Source of the DNA: Christensenella sp034926635
GTDB taxonomy: Bacteria > Bacillota > Clostridia > Christensenellales > Christensenellaceae
Reading direction: 5' to 3'
Assembly (NCBI GenBank): GCA_034926635.1
Contig: JAYFQX010000010.1
Span: forward strand, 200,653-264,652
DNA: 64,000 nucleotides
The notes under the pieces were generated by a model. It had not been told where the DNA came from. It made no database searches and saw only the letters and a list, made by a program, of their open reading frames with translations. The position numbers and the translations under genes were made by a program. Positions 1 through 8,788 of this stretch are shown piece after piece. Each line of letters opens with the position of its first letter. Positions within the stretch are counted from its first letter, which is position 1.

Positions 1-222
1 TTATTTTCACTTGGATTTCGCGATGCGTTTCCGGCGGATGTGTGGATTAAGCGCGTAATGGCACAGCATTATGGCTTCCGGGGGAATGACAAACAGATTT
101 ATGAATATGCGCGCGAAAAATTTGGCGATTATTCGGGGATCGCGCAACAATACCTGTTTTTTATGCAGCGGGAGGCAGCGCGTCCGCAAAATAAGGATAA
201 AACCGAAAATGGTTTAAAATAA
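1..222 (+). CDS. DNA glycosylase (HhH-GPD, OGG/AlkA type), 3' end only
   Basis: Only the last 73 residues lie in the window. The frame is open from base 1 and stops at TAA 220-222. The fragment contains RDAFPADVW followed by IKRVM, which matches the catalytic-Asp strand of 8-oxoguanine/3-methyladenine DNA glycosylases; the Asp would be residue 13 of the fragment. It continues with a YGF...FGDYSGIAQQYLF tail typical of the C-terminal helix of that family. Such enzymes remove oxidised or alkylated bases in base-excision repair. Assignment to the OGG-like rather than AlkA-like branch is inference, because the helix-hairpin-helix is outside the window. Confidence 0.7.
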   Translation, partial: LFSLGFRDAFPADVWIKRVMAQHYGFRGNDKQIYEYAREKFGDYSGIAQQYLFFMQREAARPQNKDKTENGLK

Positions 223-253
223 ATTTTTTGTATTTGGTTGAAGGGAGAAGTAA

Positions 254-979
254 ATGGAACTTTTGGTGGATACCCATACGCATACGGTGGCAAGCGGGCA
301 TGCCTATTCTACACTGCGTGAAAATGCGATTGTCTCAAAGCAGAATGGAATGCAGGCAATCTGTTGCACGGATCATGGCCCGAGGCTAAAAGGCGGCGCA
401 GTCGATTTTATTATTCCTGTTTTGGCAGGTGTACCAAGGGAGATTGAAGGTTTGCGTGTTTTTTGCGGAACAGAAGCAAATATCCTGGATTTTAGCGGGA
501 AGGTTGATATTCCAGAACGTTTTTTGAAAGTGACGGAGTTTGCCATTGCGTCGATGCACGATATAGTGATTGATCCGGGTACGGAGGAAGAAAATACGGA
601 AGCGATGATCGCTGCGCTTCGCAATCCCTATATCGACGTACTTGGGCATCCTGGCAATCCATATTATCCGGTAAACAGGGAAGCATTGGTAAAAGAAGCT
701 GCGCGTCTTGGAAAATTGGTGGAGATCAACAACCATTCATTTGAATATCGTACGGGAAGCGCACCCAATTGCAAAAATTATTTAAGCTTGTGTAAGCAAT
801 ACGGCGTGAGGATTGTGGTTTCCTCAGACGCACATATTTGTTATAATATTGGAAAATTTGAATATGCCCGCGCGGCAATTGAAGAGACTGATTTTCCGGA
901 AGAATTGATTGCCAGCCGTAATCTTGTGGCATTTGAAGAGTATTTGCAGGAACGAAAAGAAAGGCTGCGCATACAATGA
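254..979 (+). CDS. PHP-domain phosphatase, YcdX family
   Basis: A 241-residue protein starting DTHTHT (metal ligands H8 and H10), followed by H16, CTDHGPRL, an EAN motif, ASMHD, LGHPGNP and a C-terminal SSDAH. This is the full ligand set of the PHP superfamily for a trinuclear metal site. Length matches YcdX-type phosphatases, which are small cytoplasmic metal-dependent phosphoesterases of uncertain natural substrate. The ATG at 254 follows GGGAGAAG. It sits 42 bp before dnaX and may be cotranscribed. No catalytic residue appears to be missing. Confidence 0.85.
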   Translation: MELLVDTHTHTVASGHAYSTLRENAIVSKQNGMQAICCTDHGPRLKGGAVDFIIPVLAGVPREIEGLRVFCGTEANILDFSGKVDIPERFLKVTEFAIASMHDIVIDPGTEEENTEAMIAALRNPYIDVLGHPGNPYYPVNREALVKEAARLGKLVEINNHSFEYRTGSAPNCKNYLSLCKQYGVRIVVSSDAHICYNIGKFEYARAAIEETDFPEELIASRNLVAFEEYLQERKERLRIQ

Positions 980-1021
980 TGTGGGGCATCAATACAGAAA
1001 AAGTTTTGAAGGAGCATTGGA

Positions 1022-2611
1022 ATGGCATATAGGACGCTTTACCGGGTATTTCGCCCTTCGTCCTTCGATGAAGTGTATGGACAAAGGCATATTACGGATA
1101 TTTTAAAGAGGCAGGTGATTACCGGCAGGCATGCGCACGCATATTTGTTTTATGGACCGCGTGGAACAGGCAAAACCAGCACGGCAAAAATTCTTGCAAA
1201 CGCACTCAATTGCCTTAACCCCCAAAACGGGAATCCGTGCGGGGCGTGTGAGGTGTGCAAAAGTTTTCAGAATGATGCTTTTGTGGATATTGTAGAGATC
1301 GATGCGGCATCCAATAACAGTGTGGATAATGTACGGGACATTCGGGAAAAAGTTTCGCTCCTTCCAGCTGCGGGGAAATATAAAGTATATATTATCGATG
1401 AAGTTCATATGCTGTCTACCGGCGCATTTAACGCGCTGCTCAAGACTTTGGAGGAGCCGCCGCCGCATGCGGTGTTTATTCTTGCCACAACGGAAATCCG
1501 TAAGCTTCCGGGGACGATTTTATCCCGTTGCCAGCGGTATGATTTCAAACGGATTGCCAAGGACGATATTGTTGCGCGGCTTAAAGAGGTTGCGGATAAA
1601 TCAGAGATAGAATATGAAGAAGAAGCGATTGCGATGATTGCGCAAGCTGCGGAAGGCGGAATGCGCGATGCGCTTTCCATTATGGATCAATGTATTGCCG
1701 GGAAAAAAACTTTGACGCTCCCGGATGTGAATGCGGCTTTGGGTACACCGGATAGTGCGTTGCTGGGAACGCTGTGCGATGCGGTTTCCGAAGAAAATGC
1801 ATCGCAAGCAATGAGTCTTTTGCAAACCATGCTGCAAAACGGGACAGAAGCGCACAACATCCTGCGGGACATGATCGTAGAGTATTCCGCGCGACTGGCA
1901 AAAAATGTGGGGGATGCTTATCAGTGCGCAAATCTGCTTCGGGTGATAGAAACGCTAATCGGGTGCCAGAATACGCTCCGTTACGCCCCTTCGCCGGATG
2001 CGGTGTTGATTGCGGCAGTGGTACGCGCAGCAACGAATACGGTTGATGTGGATACAACGGATTTTGAGTTGCGGATTAAAAAATTGGAGCAGCGCGTCGA
2101 AAAGCTTGCGGCAGGGCTCGCCAAAGGCGAACTGATAAAAGCGGCAGAAGGAAGCCGGAAAAAAATCACATCAGCAGGAAACGAGCTGCAGTCTGCGCCT
2201 GTTTCAGGGCAAGGCGCGGTAGAGCAGTTGGAAAAAGCAGAGCAGGCAGAGAAAAAACAAGATCATGCGGAAAAAGATACGCTGAATCATTTTTCAGAGG
2301 GCATGAAAGAATTTAAAAAATTGGTTGGAAAAGAAATTCCCGTTTTAGAACCTGTTGTGAAGGCTATCAAAAAGATGGAATTGCGGGGAAGTATTCTGGA
2401 TCTGTATGCTGACGAAACAGACAGTGTTTTGGTAGAAATGCTGAAAAAAGAAGAGTATGCGGCGCAGATGGCGGAATTGACGGCAAAGGCTTTTGGGCGA
2501 CCGATGGCGATTGATATTGTTTATCGGAAAAAAGAGGCGCCGAAAGAAGAAAAAAGTATGGAAGAACAGCTCGCGGCGCTGGTCGGCAAAGATAAAGTCG
2601 TGATAAAATAG
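1022..2611 (+). CDS. dnaX: DNA polymerase III subunits gamma/tau
   Basis: 529 residues. This is the clamp-loader ATPase that places the beta clamp on DNA and tethers polymerase III. Visible elements are Walker A GPRGTGKTS (residues 45-53), the zinc module C64-C73-C76-C79, a DEVH Walker B box and the SRC arginine-finger motif (LSRCQRYDF). A Lys/Glu-rich linker around residues 370-440 precedes a tau-like C-terminal domain. The length fits a short Gram-positive tau. The ATG has GGAG about 8 nt upstream. It heads the conserved dnaX-ybaB-recR cluster. I see no obvious slippery stretch that would make a separate gamma form. Confidence 0.97.
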   Translation: MAYRTLYRVFRPSSFDEVYGQRHITDILKRQVITGRHAHAYLFYGPRGTGKTSTAKILANALNCLNPQNGNPCGACEVCKSFQNDAFVDIVEIDAASNNSVDNVRDIREKVSLLPAAGKYKVYIIDEVHMLSTGAFNALLKTLEEPPPHAVFILATTEIRKLPGTILSRCQRYDFKRIAKDDIVARLKEVADKSEIEYEEEAIAMIAQAAEGGMRDALSIMDQCIAGKKTLTLPDVNAALGTPDSALLGTLCDAVSEENASQAMSLLQTMLQNGTEAHNILRDMIVEYSARLAKNVGDAYQCANLLRVIETLIGCQNTLRYAPSPDAVLIAAVVRAATNTVDVDTTDFELRIKKLEQRVEKLAAGLAKGELIKAAEGSRKKITSAGNELQSAPVSGQGAVEQLEKAEQAEKKQDHAEKDTLNHFSEGMKEFKKLVGKEIPVLEPVVKAIKKMELRGSILDLYADETDSVLVEMLKKEEYAAQMAELTAKAFGRPMAIDIVYRKKEAPKEEKSMEEQLAALVGKDKVVIK

Positions 2612-2647
2612 AAAAATACAGAATAAATATTGTGGAGGAAAAGAACA

Positions 2648-2983
2648 ATGGCAAAAGGCGGATTCCCAGGTGGGATGAATATGCAGAATATGATGAAGCA
2701 GGCGCAGCAGATGCAGGCAAAAATGCAGCAGATGCAGGCCGAGCTGGAAGAACGGGAAGTGGAAGCGACTGCGGGCGGCGGTATGGTGCGCGTGGTGGCA
2801 ACCGGCAAAAAGATGATCCAGAGTATTGAGATCAAAGAAGAAGTCGTGGATCCCGATGATATCGAGATGCTGCAGGATCTTGTTATGGCGGCGGTCAACG
2901 AAGCGCTCAGCAAGGCCGACGAAATGGTATCGACGGAAATGGGCAAGATTACCGGGGGCATGAACCTGGGAGGGTTATTTTAA
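2648..2983 (+). CDS. ybaB: YbaB/EbfC nucleoid-associated protein
   Basis: 111 residues with a Met/Gln-rich N-terminus (MNMQNMMKQAQQMQAKMQQ) and the conserved core with VEATAGGGMVRV, then GLF at the end. This is the YbaB/EbfC fold that binds DNA as a dimer. I chose ATG 2648 because GTGGAGGAAAAG lies just upstream; an upstream in-frame codon at 2630 has no ribosome site. It lies between dnaX and recR, the usual context, and is probably translated from one transcript with them. Confidence 0.93.
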   Translation: MAKGGFPGGMNMQNMMKQAQQMQAKMQQMQAELEEREVEATAGGGMVRVVATGKKMIQSIEIKEEVVDPDDIEMLQDLVMAAVNEALSKADEMVSTEMGKITGGMNLGGLF

Positions 2984-2989
2984 AAACTG

Positions 2990-3583
2990 ATGAATTTGAA
3001 ATCATACGACAGGTTGGTGGCGCAGTTTTGTAAGTTGCCGGGAATCGGCGTAAAGACGGCACAGCGGCTTGCTTACCATATTTTGAAAATGCCGGAGGCC
3101 GAAGTCAAGCAATTTGCTCTGGATATGTATGATGCGAGGCGTAAAGTGCGGTATTGCAAAATATGCGGGAACCTCAGTGAAAATGAAATCTGTGATGTGT
3201 GCGCGGACGCAAAACGTGATACATCGGTGATCTGCGTGGTGAAAGATGCGCGCGATGTATTCGCGATTGAAAAAACGCATGAATACCGCGGGCTTTACCA
3301 TGTTTTGGGGGGGACAATTTCCCCGCTCGACGGAGTCGGACCTGATGATATTGCTATCAGACAACTGCTTTCCCGGCTGGACGGCACGGTTAAGGAAGTG
3401 ATCCTTGCCACCAACCCTGATGTACAGGGAGAGGCAACCGCCGCATATATTGGGAAAGTACTGCGTGGGAAAGAAATCAAAATCAGCCGTATTGCCCATG
3501 GAATTCCCATTGGAGCGGAGCTGGAATATGCGGACGAAATTACGCTGGCAAAGGCCTTGGAGGGTCGCACGGACGTATTTTAG
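2990..3583 (+). CDS. recR: Recombination mediator RecR
   Basis: 197 residues. The N-terminal helix-hairpin-helix (LPGIGVKTAQRLAYH) is followed by a zinc finger with CKICGN and CDVC cysteine pairs, a Toprim domain beginning at VICVVKD, and the LGGTISPLDGVGPDDI segment characteristic of RecR. With RecO/RecF it helps load RecA at gaps. The gene starts only 6 nt after ybaB, so translation is likely coupled. The GGGAGG site is rather far from the ATG. Confidence 0.96.
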   Translation: MNLKSYDRLVAQFCKLPGIGVKTAQRLAYHILKMPEAEVKQFALDMYDARRKVRYCKICGNLSENEICDVCADAKRDTSVICVVKDARDVFAIEKTHEYRGLYHVLGGTISPLDGVGPDDIAIRQLLSRLDGTVKEVILATNPDVQGEATAAYIGKVLRGKEIKISRIAHGIPIGAELEYADEITLAKALEGRTDVF

Positions 3584-3615
3584 AGAGCAGCGCGTTTTGT
3601 ACGGGAGGAACGGGA

Positions 3616-4194
3616 TTGGTTGATGAAATCTATAGGCAAATGTACAGGGAATACAGGGGCGTCCCACTTGTATTTGGCGATGGAAATAAAAACGGTCGAG
3701 TTTTGCTGCTTGGGGAAGCGCCGGGCGCGGATGAGGTTGCCCGCCAACGTCCTTTTGTAGGGAAAGCAGGTAGTAATCTGAAGGCGTTTTTGAGCGCGCT
3801 TGATTTTTGCCGAGATGAAATTTATGTTACTAACGTTTGCAAATTCAGACCATTTCGGGTGAGCGAAAAAGGTACGGTTTCCAACAGAACACCTACAAAA
3901 AAAGAAGTGACCGAAGCGCTGCCCTGGCTGATGAAGGAGATTGCGGCGATTCGGCCGGAAGTGCTGGTTACACTTGGAAATACGCCGCTTCGCGCGGTAA
4001 CAGGCGATTTTTCTGCGACGATCGGCACGTTTCACGGAAAAGAAACAAAGATCGTTTTAGAAGACCGCGCATATAGCTTGTTTGCATTATATCATCCGGC
4101 CAGCATTATTTATAATCCGGCACTTGGCGCGGTGTATGCGCGGGATATTGAAGGTCTCGCGGAATTTTTAAGAGAAAAGATCTTTTCGATTTGA
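3616..4194 (+). CDS. Uracil-DNA glycosylase superfamily protein, family 4-like
   Basis: 192 residues. LLLGEAPGADE near residue 30 and RPFVGKAGSNL form the uracil-pocket motifs of family 4/5 UDGs, and HPASI near residue 155 matches the second active-site motif. Family 4 enzymes usually hold a 4Fe-4S cluster with two N-terminal cysteines. Here the N-terminus has no Cys pair and only one cysteine (NVCKF) is visible, so the cluster is probably absent. The TTG start at 3616 is supported by GGGAGG 7 nt upstream. It follows recR by 32 bp and fits a repair cluster. Confidence 0.8.
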   Translation: MVDEIYRQMYREYRGVPLVFGDGNKNGRVLLLGEAPGADEVARQRPFVGKAGSNLKAFLSALDFCRDEIYVTNVCKFRPFRVSEKGTVSNRTPTKKEVTEALPWLMKEIAAIRPEVLVTLGNTPLRAVTGDFSATIGTFHGKETKIVLEDRAYSLFALYHPASIIYNPALGAVYARDIEGLAEFLREKIFSI

Positions 4195-4218
4195 CCATGC
4201 TTTAAAAAAAGCAGAAAC

Positions 4219-4247
4219 TTGCATTTTTTACGCAAACCGTATATAAT
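4219..4247 (+). promoter_or_regulatory. Sigma-A-type promoter of the S41 protease gene
   Basis: TTGCAT (4219-4224) and a perfect TATAAT (4242-4247) are separated by 17 bp. The predicted start near 4254 gives a leader of about 115 nt before the protease gene. Confidence 0.7.
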
Positions 4248-4369
4248 CCTTGTTGTAATAACTTTGTAATATTTTGAGACGCATTTATTTGTCTAAAAGT
4301 GATAATGCGTAATTTCATTTTGCGGGAGCATAAAGATTATGCTTTCTGTTTATATGGAGGAATTTATAT

Positions 4370-5572
4370 TTGGAGAAGAAAAAAGTCTTGATTTTGTGCG
4401 CGGCGGTTGCGTTGACGGCCAGTTTTGTGACAGGCATGTTTGTATATTTCTTTAATGCTGCGAAATTAAAGGGGAATGAGATCCGCGCAGGCTCCGGGAG
4501 TTACCAGGATATTCAAAAATATATGGAAATCAGTGACCTGGAACAAATCATTAACGAAAATTTCTATCAGGATGCCGGGGAAACGCTGCTTGTAAACGGA
4601 ACGCTGAAAGGCATGGTAGATGCGCTGGGAGACCGGTATTCAGTCTATTATACAGAAGAGGAATACCGCGATTTCAATGAAAAAAGCGAATCTGATCTCG
4701 TAGGGATCGGTGTATCGGTAGGACCGTATCAAAACAGCGGCGATTTAAAAGTGGAACGCGTTTATGCGGGAAGTTCTGCAGAATCGGCGGGGATCGCAGA
4801 GGGAGACGTCATTACGGCAGTTGACGGCATTGCGCTTGCCCGACTGGATTATGAGAGTGCTTCGGGTATGCTGAAAGGACCAAGCGGCTCCAGTATGACG
4901 CTATCCGTGAATTCGGCAGGCGAATTGAAGGAGATACCCATTACAAGAGCCAATGTAGACAGACAATATGTGACCTATACAATGCTGGATGATTTCATCG
5001 CAGAGATCGTTATCTCCGAATTCAGCGGAAACTGCGTAGAGGAATTCAAAACAGCATTGCAATTTGTGCGCGACCAAGGCGCGAAGGGCGTAGTGGTCGA
5101 TTTGCGCGGAAACATGCAGGGAAGCGTGAAGGATGCGGTTTCTATGTTGGATGAAATTTTGCCGGAGGGTCTTGCGGTTTATTCTGTAGATAAGGCGCAG
5201 CAAAGGGATGAAATGACGGTTGACGGGGAATACTATGATATTCCGATGACCGTTTTGGTTGACGGCAACACAGCGTCGGCCGCAGAAGTTTTTGCAGGAG
5301 CGCTCCAGGACAGGCAAAGGGCTGTGCTGGTTGGTTCTAAGACTTATGGAATGGGCGTAATCCAATCTGTGATTGATATGCCGTATTCCGGCGGGGGCGT
5401 AAAGCTTACAACCGCGGTATACTATACGCCGAATGGAACGCTGATAAACGATGGCATTTCACCGGCAGTACCGGTTGAAATCCCGGCAGGGATCACCAGG
5501 CTTACCTTTGAGACGGATACGCAGCTGCAACAGGGAATCACTTCGCTTCGCGAAACTATCGGACAGGGGTGA
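4370..5572 (+). CDS. S41 family C-terminal processing peptidase with PDZ domain
   Basis: 400 residues. One membrane-spanning segment (about 6-28) anchors it, and the rest should lie outside the membrane. A PDZ domain occupies about 108-190 (VGIGVSVG, GDVITAVDG). The protease core follows with DLRGN (244-248), nucleophile Ser303 in DGNTASAAEVFAGAL and general base Lys324 in GSKTYGMG. This is the Ser/Lys dyad of CtpA/CtpB enzymes. The start is TTG 4370 preceded by TGGAGGAATT. It has its own promoter and is followed 7 nt later by the TM1266-like gene. Confidence 0.92.
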   Translation: MEKKKVLILCAAVALTASFVTGMFVYFFNAAKLKGNEIRAGSGSYQDIQKYMEISDLEQIINENFYQDAGETLLVNGTLKGMVDALGDRYSVYYTEEEYRDFNEKSESDLVGIGVSVGPYQNSGDLKVERVYAGSSAESAGIAEGDVITAVDGIALARLDYESASGMLKGPSGSSMTLSVNSAGELKEIPITRANVDRQYVTYTMLDDFIAEIVISEFSGNCVEEFKTALQFVRDQGAKGVVVDLRGNMQGSVKDAVSMLDEILPEGLAVYSVDKAQQRDEMTVDGEYYDIPMTVLVDGNTASAAEVFAGALQDRQRAVLVGSKTYGMGVIQSVIDMPYSGGGVKLTTAVYYTPNGTLINDGISPAVPVEIPAGITRLTFETDTQLQQGITSLRETIGQG

Positions 5573-5579
5573 GGTTTAC

Positions 5580-5831
5580 ATGAACAGGATTGGGATTATT
5601 GCTATTCTTATTGAAGAACACCGCGAGAGTGTAGAAGCGGTAAACCATATTTTATCAGAGTATTCCGGTTGTATCCATGCGCGTATGGGCGTGCCGAACC
5701 AGGAAAAAGACTTGTATGTGATTTCGTTGGTTGTAGAGGTGACAACAGAACAGCTTGGTGCATTGACCGGAAGGCTGGGACAGCTTCGCGGGGTAACCGT
5801 AAAGAGTATGTTGACGAACAAAACGTATTAA
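5580..5831 (+). CDS. TM1266-type iron-only hydrogenase system regulator (ACT-like)
   Basis: 83 residues with an ACT-like pattern: an N-terminal strand NRIGIIAILIE, a helix EAVNHILSEYSG, strand YVISLVVEV and helix LGALTGRLGQLRGVTVKSM. This matches the small TM1266 family found near hydrogenase genes in anaerobes. The effector is unknown, and no hydrogenase gene is in this window. It starts 7 nt after the protease stop with GGGGTGAGG as ribosome site, and a clear terminator follows. Confidence 0.75.
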   Translation: MNRIGIIAILIEEHRESVEAVNHILSEYSGCIHARMGVPNQEKDLYVISLVVEVTTEQLGALTGRLGQLRGVTVKSMLTNKTY

Positions 5832-5845
5832 CAGAGCAAAAATAA

Positions 5846-5877
5846 GCGCCCTTTCTCTGCGGAAGGGTGTTTTTTTT
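5846..5877 (+). terminator. Intrinsic terminator
   Basis: CGCCCTTT and AAGGGTG form a stem around a CTCTGCGG loop, directly followed by eight T. It ends the protease/regulator unit. Confidence 0.85.
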
Positions 5878-5903
5878 GCGTTGTTTTGTGTTACAATAAC
5901 ACT

Positions 5904-6527
5904 ATGGATAATCAGAAAAAAATAATAGAACGATTAAGAATAGAATATGCGGATACCACGACTGCGCTGCATTTCGAGAACCCGTATGAATTGATGGTTG
6001 CAACGATATTGGCAGCACAGTGTACAGATGCGCGGGTGAACATTGTTACAAAAGATTTATTTCCCAAATATCCTTCGCCGAAGGAGCTTGCGCAGGCAGA
6101 CCTCTGCGAACTGGAGGGGTATATCAAAACATGTGGGCTTTATAAAAGTAAGGCTAAGAACCTGATTGCATGTGCACAACGGATTATGACGGAATACGGT
6201 GGAAAGGTACCGCACACGATGGAAGATTTGACATCTCTCGCGGGTGTTGGAAGAAAAACCGCAAATGTTGTATTGGCGTTTGCTTTCGGAATCCCGGCGT
6301 TCCCGGTGGATACGCATGTAAAGCGCGTTACGAACCGGCTTGGGCTGGCGCATTCCGACAACCCGGACAAGGTTGAGGAGCAGGTTACAAAAATCATTAA
6401 GAAAGAGGATTGGACGGCAGCCCACCATTGGTTGATCTGGCACGGCAGGCGCGTTTGCAAAGCGCAAAAGCCCGTGTGCGGAAAATGCTGTGTGGCAGAC
6501 CTATGTCCATATGATAAAAAGCAATGA
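5904..6527 (+). CDS. nth: Endonuclease III
   Basis: 207 residues. This DNA glycosylase/AP lyase removes oxidised pyrimidines. The helix-hairpin-helix is LAGVGRKTANVV with the catalytic Lys, the catalytic Asp lies in FPVDTHVKR, and the C-terminal 4Fe-4S loop is Cys-X6-Cys-X2-Cys-X5-Cys ending in LCPY. ATG 5904 has no Shine-Dalgarno sequence. TACAAT lies at 5892-5897, so transcription may begin at or next to the start codon, giving a leaderless message. The stop overlaps the obgE start by 4 nt. Confidence 0.96.
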   Translation: MDNQKKIIERLRIEYADTTTALHFENPYELMVATILAAQCTDARVNIVTKDLFPKYPSPKELAQADLCELEGYIKTCGLYKSKAKNLIACAQRIMTEYGGKVPHTMEDLTSLAGVGRKTANVVLAFAFGIPAFPVDTHVKRVTNRLGLAHSDNPDKVEEQVTKIIKKEDWTAAHHWLIWHGRRVCKAQKPVCGKCCVADLCPYDKKQ

Positions 6528-7792
6528 TTGTAGATAAAGTAAAAATACAAATTAAAGCGGGCAACGGCGGCAACGGAGCCGTTTCGTTCCGCAGGGAAAA
6601 ATATATTAACGCAGGCGGTCCTGATGGAGGGGACGGCGGCAACGGCGGTAATGTTATTTTTGTGGCTGATGCCGGCATGCGTACCCTGATGGATTTTCGG
6701 TATCATCGCAAGTTTCAGGCGGAAAACGGCGAGAACGGCAAAAAGAAAAATATGCGCGGCAAAAACGGCGAGGATATGATTATCAAAGTTCCCGCGGGAA
6801 CCGTGATCATGGATGCGGAAACGGGTAAAATTGCCGCTGACATCCATGACCCGGAGGGTGTTGTCGTACTTCGGGGAGGACAGGGAGGCAAGGGAAACGC
6901 CCGGTTTTCCACTTCTACGCGTCAGACACCGCGTTTTGCTACGCCCGGGAAAAAGGTTCAGCCACGCGAAGTTGTGCTGGAACTGAAATCTATTGCAGAC
7001 GTAGGACTGGTAGGCTTCCCCAACGTAGGGAAATCCACTCTTTTGTCAGGAATGACGTCGGCAAAACCTAAAATAGAGAATTATCATTTTACGACGCTGG
7101 CACCCAACCTCGGCGTTGTGAAAACATACGACTATGATTTTATTATGGCGGATATCCCCGGATTGATTGAAGGCGCTTCGCAGGGGGCGGGTCTGGGACA
7201 TGATTTTTTGCGGCATATTGAACGCACGCGGATGATTGCGCATGTGCTGGATATTGCAGGAAGCGAGGGACGTGATCCGCTGGAAGATTATCTGGCGATC
7301 CGCGAAGAGCTGCGGCAATATTCAGAAAAGCTTGCGCAGAGACCGGAGATCATAGTGGCAAACAAGGCCGATCTTCCCGGCGCAGAGGAAAATCTTGCGC
7401 GTTTTAGGGAAGCATACCCGGAAAAAGAGGTGTTTCTTACTTCGGCTGCTGCTCGCACGGGGCTTGATGAAGTTCGTTTGGCGATGATGCATATCCTGCA
7501 AAGCCTGCCGGAAGAAAAGGCGATGGAAGAACAGGGCGTGTTGGAAGAGTGGCAGATGCAAGACAACGAATTGACTTTGGAAATATGCCATGGCGAAGAC
7601 GGAGTTCTGGAGGCAAACGGTTCGCTTATTGAAGAAATTTTTGCACGGATTAATCCGGATGAGCCGGACTCCATGCGGCATTTTCATAAGCTGCTGAAAG
7701 ATATGGGGATTATCAAGAAGCTGGTGGCAGCAGGAGCCAAGGATGGAGACACCGTAAGGTTGAACGGTGAGGAATTTGATTTTGTAGAATAA
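6524..7792 (+). CDS. obgE: GTPase Obg
   Basis: 422 residues. The glycine-rich OBG domain covers about 1-157 and the G domain has G1 GFPNVGKS (164-171), G3 DIPGLIEG and G4 NKAD. A C-terminal OCT domain (about 340-422) contains the family's DPDSMRHF-like stretch. Obg supports late 50S ribosome assembly and links GTP/ppGpp level to growth. ATG 6524 overlaps the nth stop (ATGA), so the pair is translationally coupled. Confidence 0.97.
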   Translation: MIVDKVKIQIKAGNGGNGAVSFRREKYINAGGPDGGDGGNGGNVIFVADAGMRTLMDFRYHRKFQAENGENGKKKNMRGKNGEDMIIKVPAGTVIMDAETGKIAADIHDPEGVVVLRGGQGGKGNARFSTSTRQTPRFATPGKKVQPREVVLELKSIADVGLVGFPNVGKSTLLSGMTSAKPKIENYHFTTLAPNLGVVKTYDYDFIMADIPGLIEGASQGAGLGHDFLRHIERTRMIAHVLDIAGSEGRDPLEDYLAIREELRQYSEKLAQRPEIIVANKADLPGAEENLARFREAYPEKEVFLTSAAARTGLDEVRLAMMHILQSLPEEKAMEEQGVLEEWQMQDNELTLEICHGEDGVLEANGSLIEEIFARINPDEPDSMRHFHKLLKDMGIIKKLVAAGAKDGDTVRLNGEEFDFVE

Positions 7793-7795
7793 AAT

Positions 7796-7816
7796 CGCCG
7801 CAGAAATAAGCGGCGG
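7796..7816 (+). other. Small hairpin between obgE and yhbY
   Basis: CGCCGC and GCGGCG arms (about 7797-7815) with an AGAAATAA loop and no T tract. It may stabilise or partly attenuate the transcript; it is not a canonical terminator. Confidence 0.4.
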
Positions 7817-7842
7817 AATCAGAATGAATAAAAGAGGTATTT

Positions 7843-8133
7843 ATGCTCACAAGTAAACAAAGGGCAAAACTGCGCGGAATGGCGCAAAATATGGAGCCGA
7901 TTCTCCATATTGGAAAAGACGATATTACGCCCAATATCATAAAACAGGCAGATGATGCTCTGGAAGCAAGGGAACTCATAAAAGGCACTGTGCAGCAAAA
8001 CAGTGGTTTGACGGCAAAAGAAGCGTGTAGCATGCTTTGCGAGGCTTTGGGTGCAGACGGTGTTTCTGTTTTGGGACGCAAGTTTGTGCTGTATCGGGAG
8101 TCTGAAAACAAAAAGAAGATAGAGATCAATTAA
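7843..8133 (+). CDS. yhbY: YhbY-type CRM-domain RNA-binding protein
   Basis: 96 residues beginning LTSKQRAKLRGMAQ, with HIGKDDITPN, ELIKGTV and LGRKFVLYRE. This is a complete CRM domain as in YhbY/YqeI, which binds pre-50S ribosomal particles. The ATG is preceded by AAAGAGG. It opens the yhbY-nadD-yqeK-rsfS set, which follows the yqeH-yqeM arrangement of Bacillota. Confidence 0.93.
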   Translation: MLTSKQRAKLRGMAQNMEPILHIGKDDITPNIIKQADDALEARELIKGTVQQNSGLTAKEACSMLCEALGADGVSVLGRKFVLYRESENKKKIEIN

Positions 8134-8134
8134 A

Positions 8135-8788
8135 ATGGAATTGGATCAGGAAATTTATGCGGGAAACAGGCTGCATCTGGCGGCGCGGCATAAAAAAGTA
8201 GGGATTCTTGGCGGTACTTTTAATCCGCCGCATAACGGACATATCGATATGGCGCTGCATATCAAAAACGAGTTTTCATTGGATGAGACTTATTTGATGC
8301 CGTGCGGGAATCCGCCGCATAAGGATACCGATCTTGCGCCGGCGCCTATGCGCCTTGCCATGGCGAGAATGTGTACGGAAGCTGCAGCCGGGCTTGGACT
8401 TTTGGATATTGAAATGAAGCGCACGGGGTATACCTATACGGTAGAGACAATGCGTCTGCTGGAAAAAAAATATCCACAAACGGATTTTTATTTTATTATC
8501 GGTGCGGATACGGTTTTTGAGCTGTGCACGTGGTATGAATTCCGAGAGCTTTTTCGACTGACCCGCTTTGTGTGTGTCCGCCGCTGCAACCATGATATGT
8601 TGGAATTGACAGCGGAAATTTCCCGTTTAAAAAGGGAATACGGCGCACATGTTTTGTTATCGGAATATACGGGGCTTTATGTGAGTTCTTCTTATATCCG
8701 TAAACAGATTGCGCAGGGTAAAAATATTGCGGGGCTTGTTCCCCAAAGTGTGGAGGAATATATTGTTGCAAATGGATTATATCGCTGA
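8135..8788 (+). CDS. nadD: Nicotinate-nucleotide adenylyltransferase
   Basis: 217 residues. GILGGTFNPPHNGH near residues 25-38 is the nucleotidyltransferase T/HxGH box, and SSSYIRKQIAQGK near 187-199 is the ISSTxIR motif. It converts nicotinate mononucleotide to deamido-NAD. ATG 8135 lies 1 nt after the yhbY stop. An extension of roughly 20 residues precedes the first strand, a little longer than usual, so a start further inside is possible. Confidence 0.95.
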   Translation: MELDQEIYAGNRLHLAARHKKVGILGGTFNPPHNGHIDMALHIKNEFSLDETYLMPCGNPPHKDTDLAPAPMRLAMARMCTEAAAGLGLLDIEMKRTGYTYTVETMRLLEKKYPQTDFYFIIGADTVFELCTWYEFRELFRLTRFVCVRRCNHDMLELTAEISRLKREYGAHVLLSEYTGLYVSSSYIRKQIAQGKNIAGLVPQSVEEYIVANGLYR

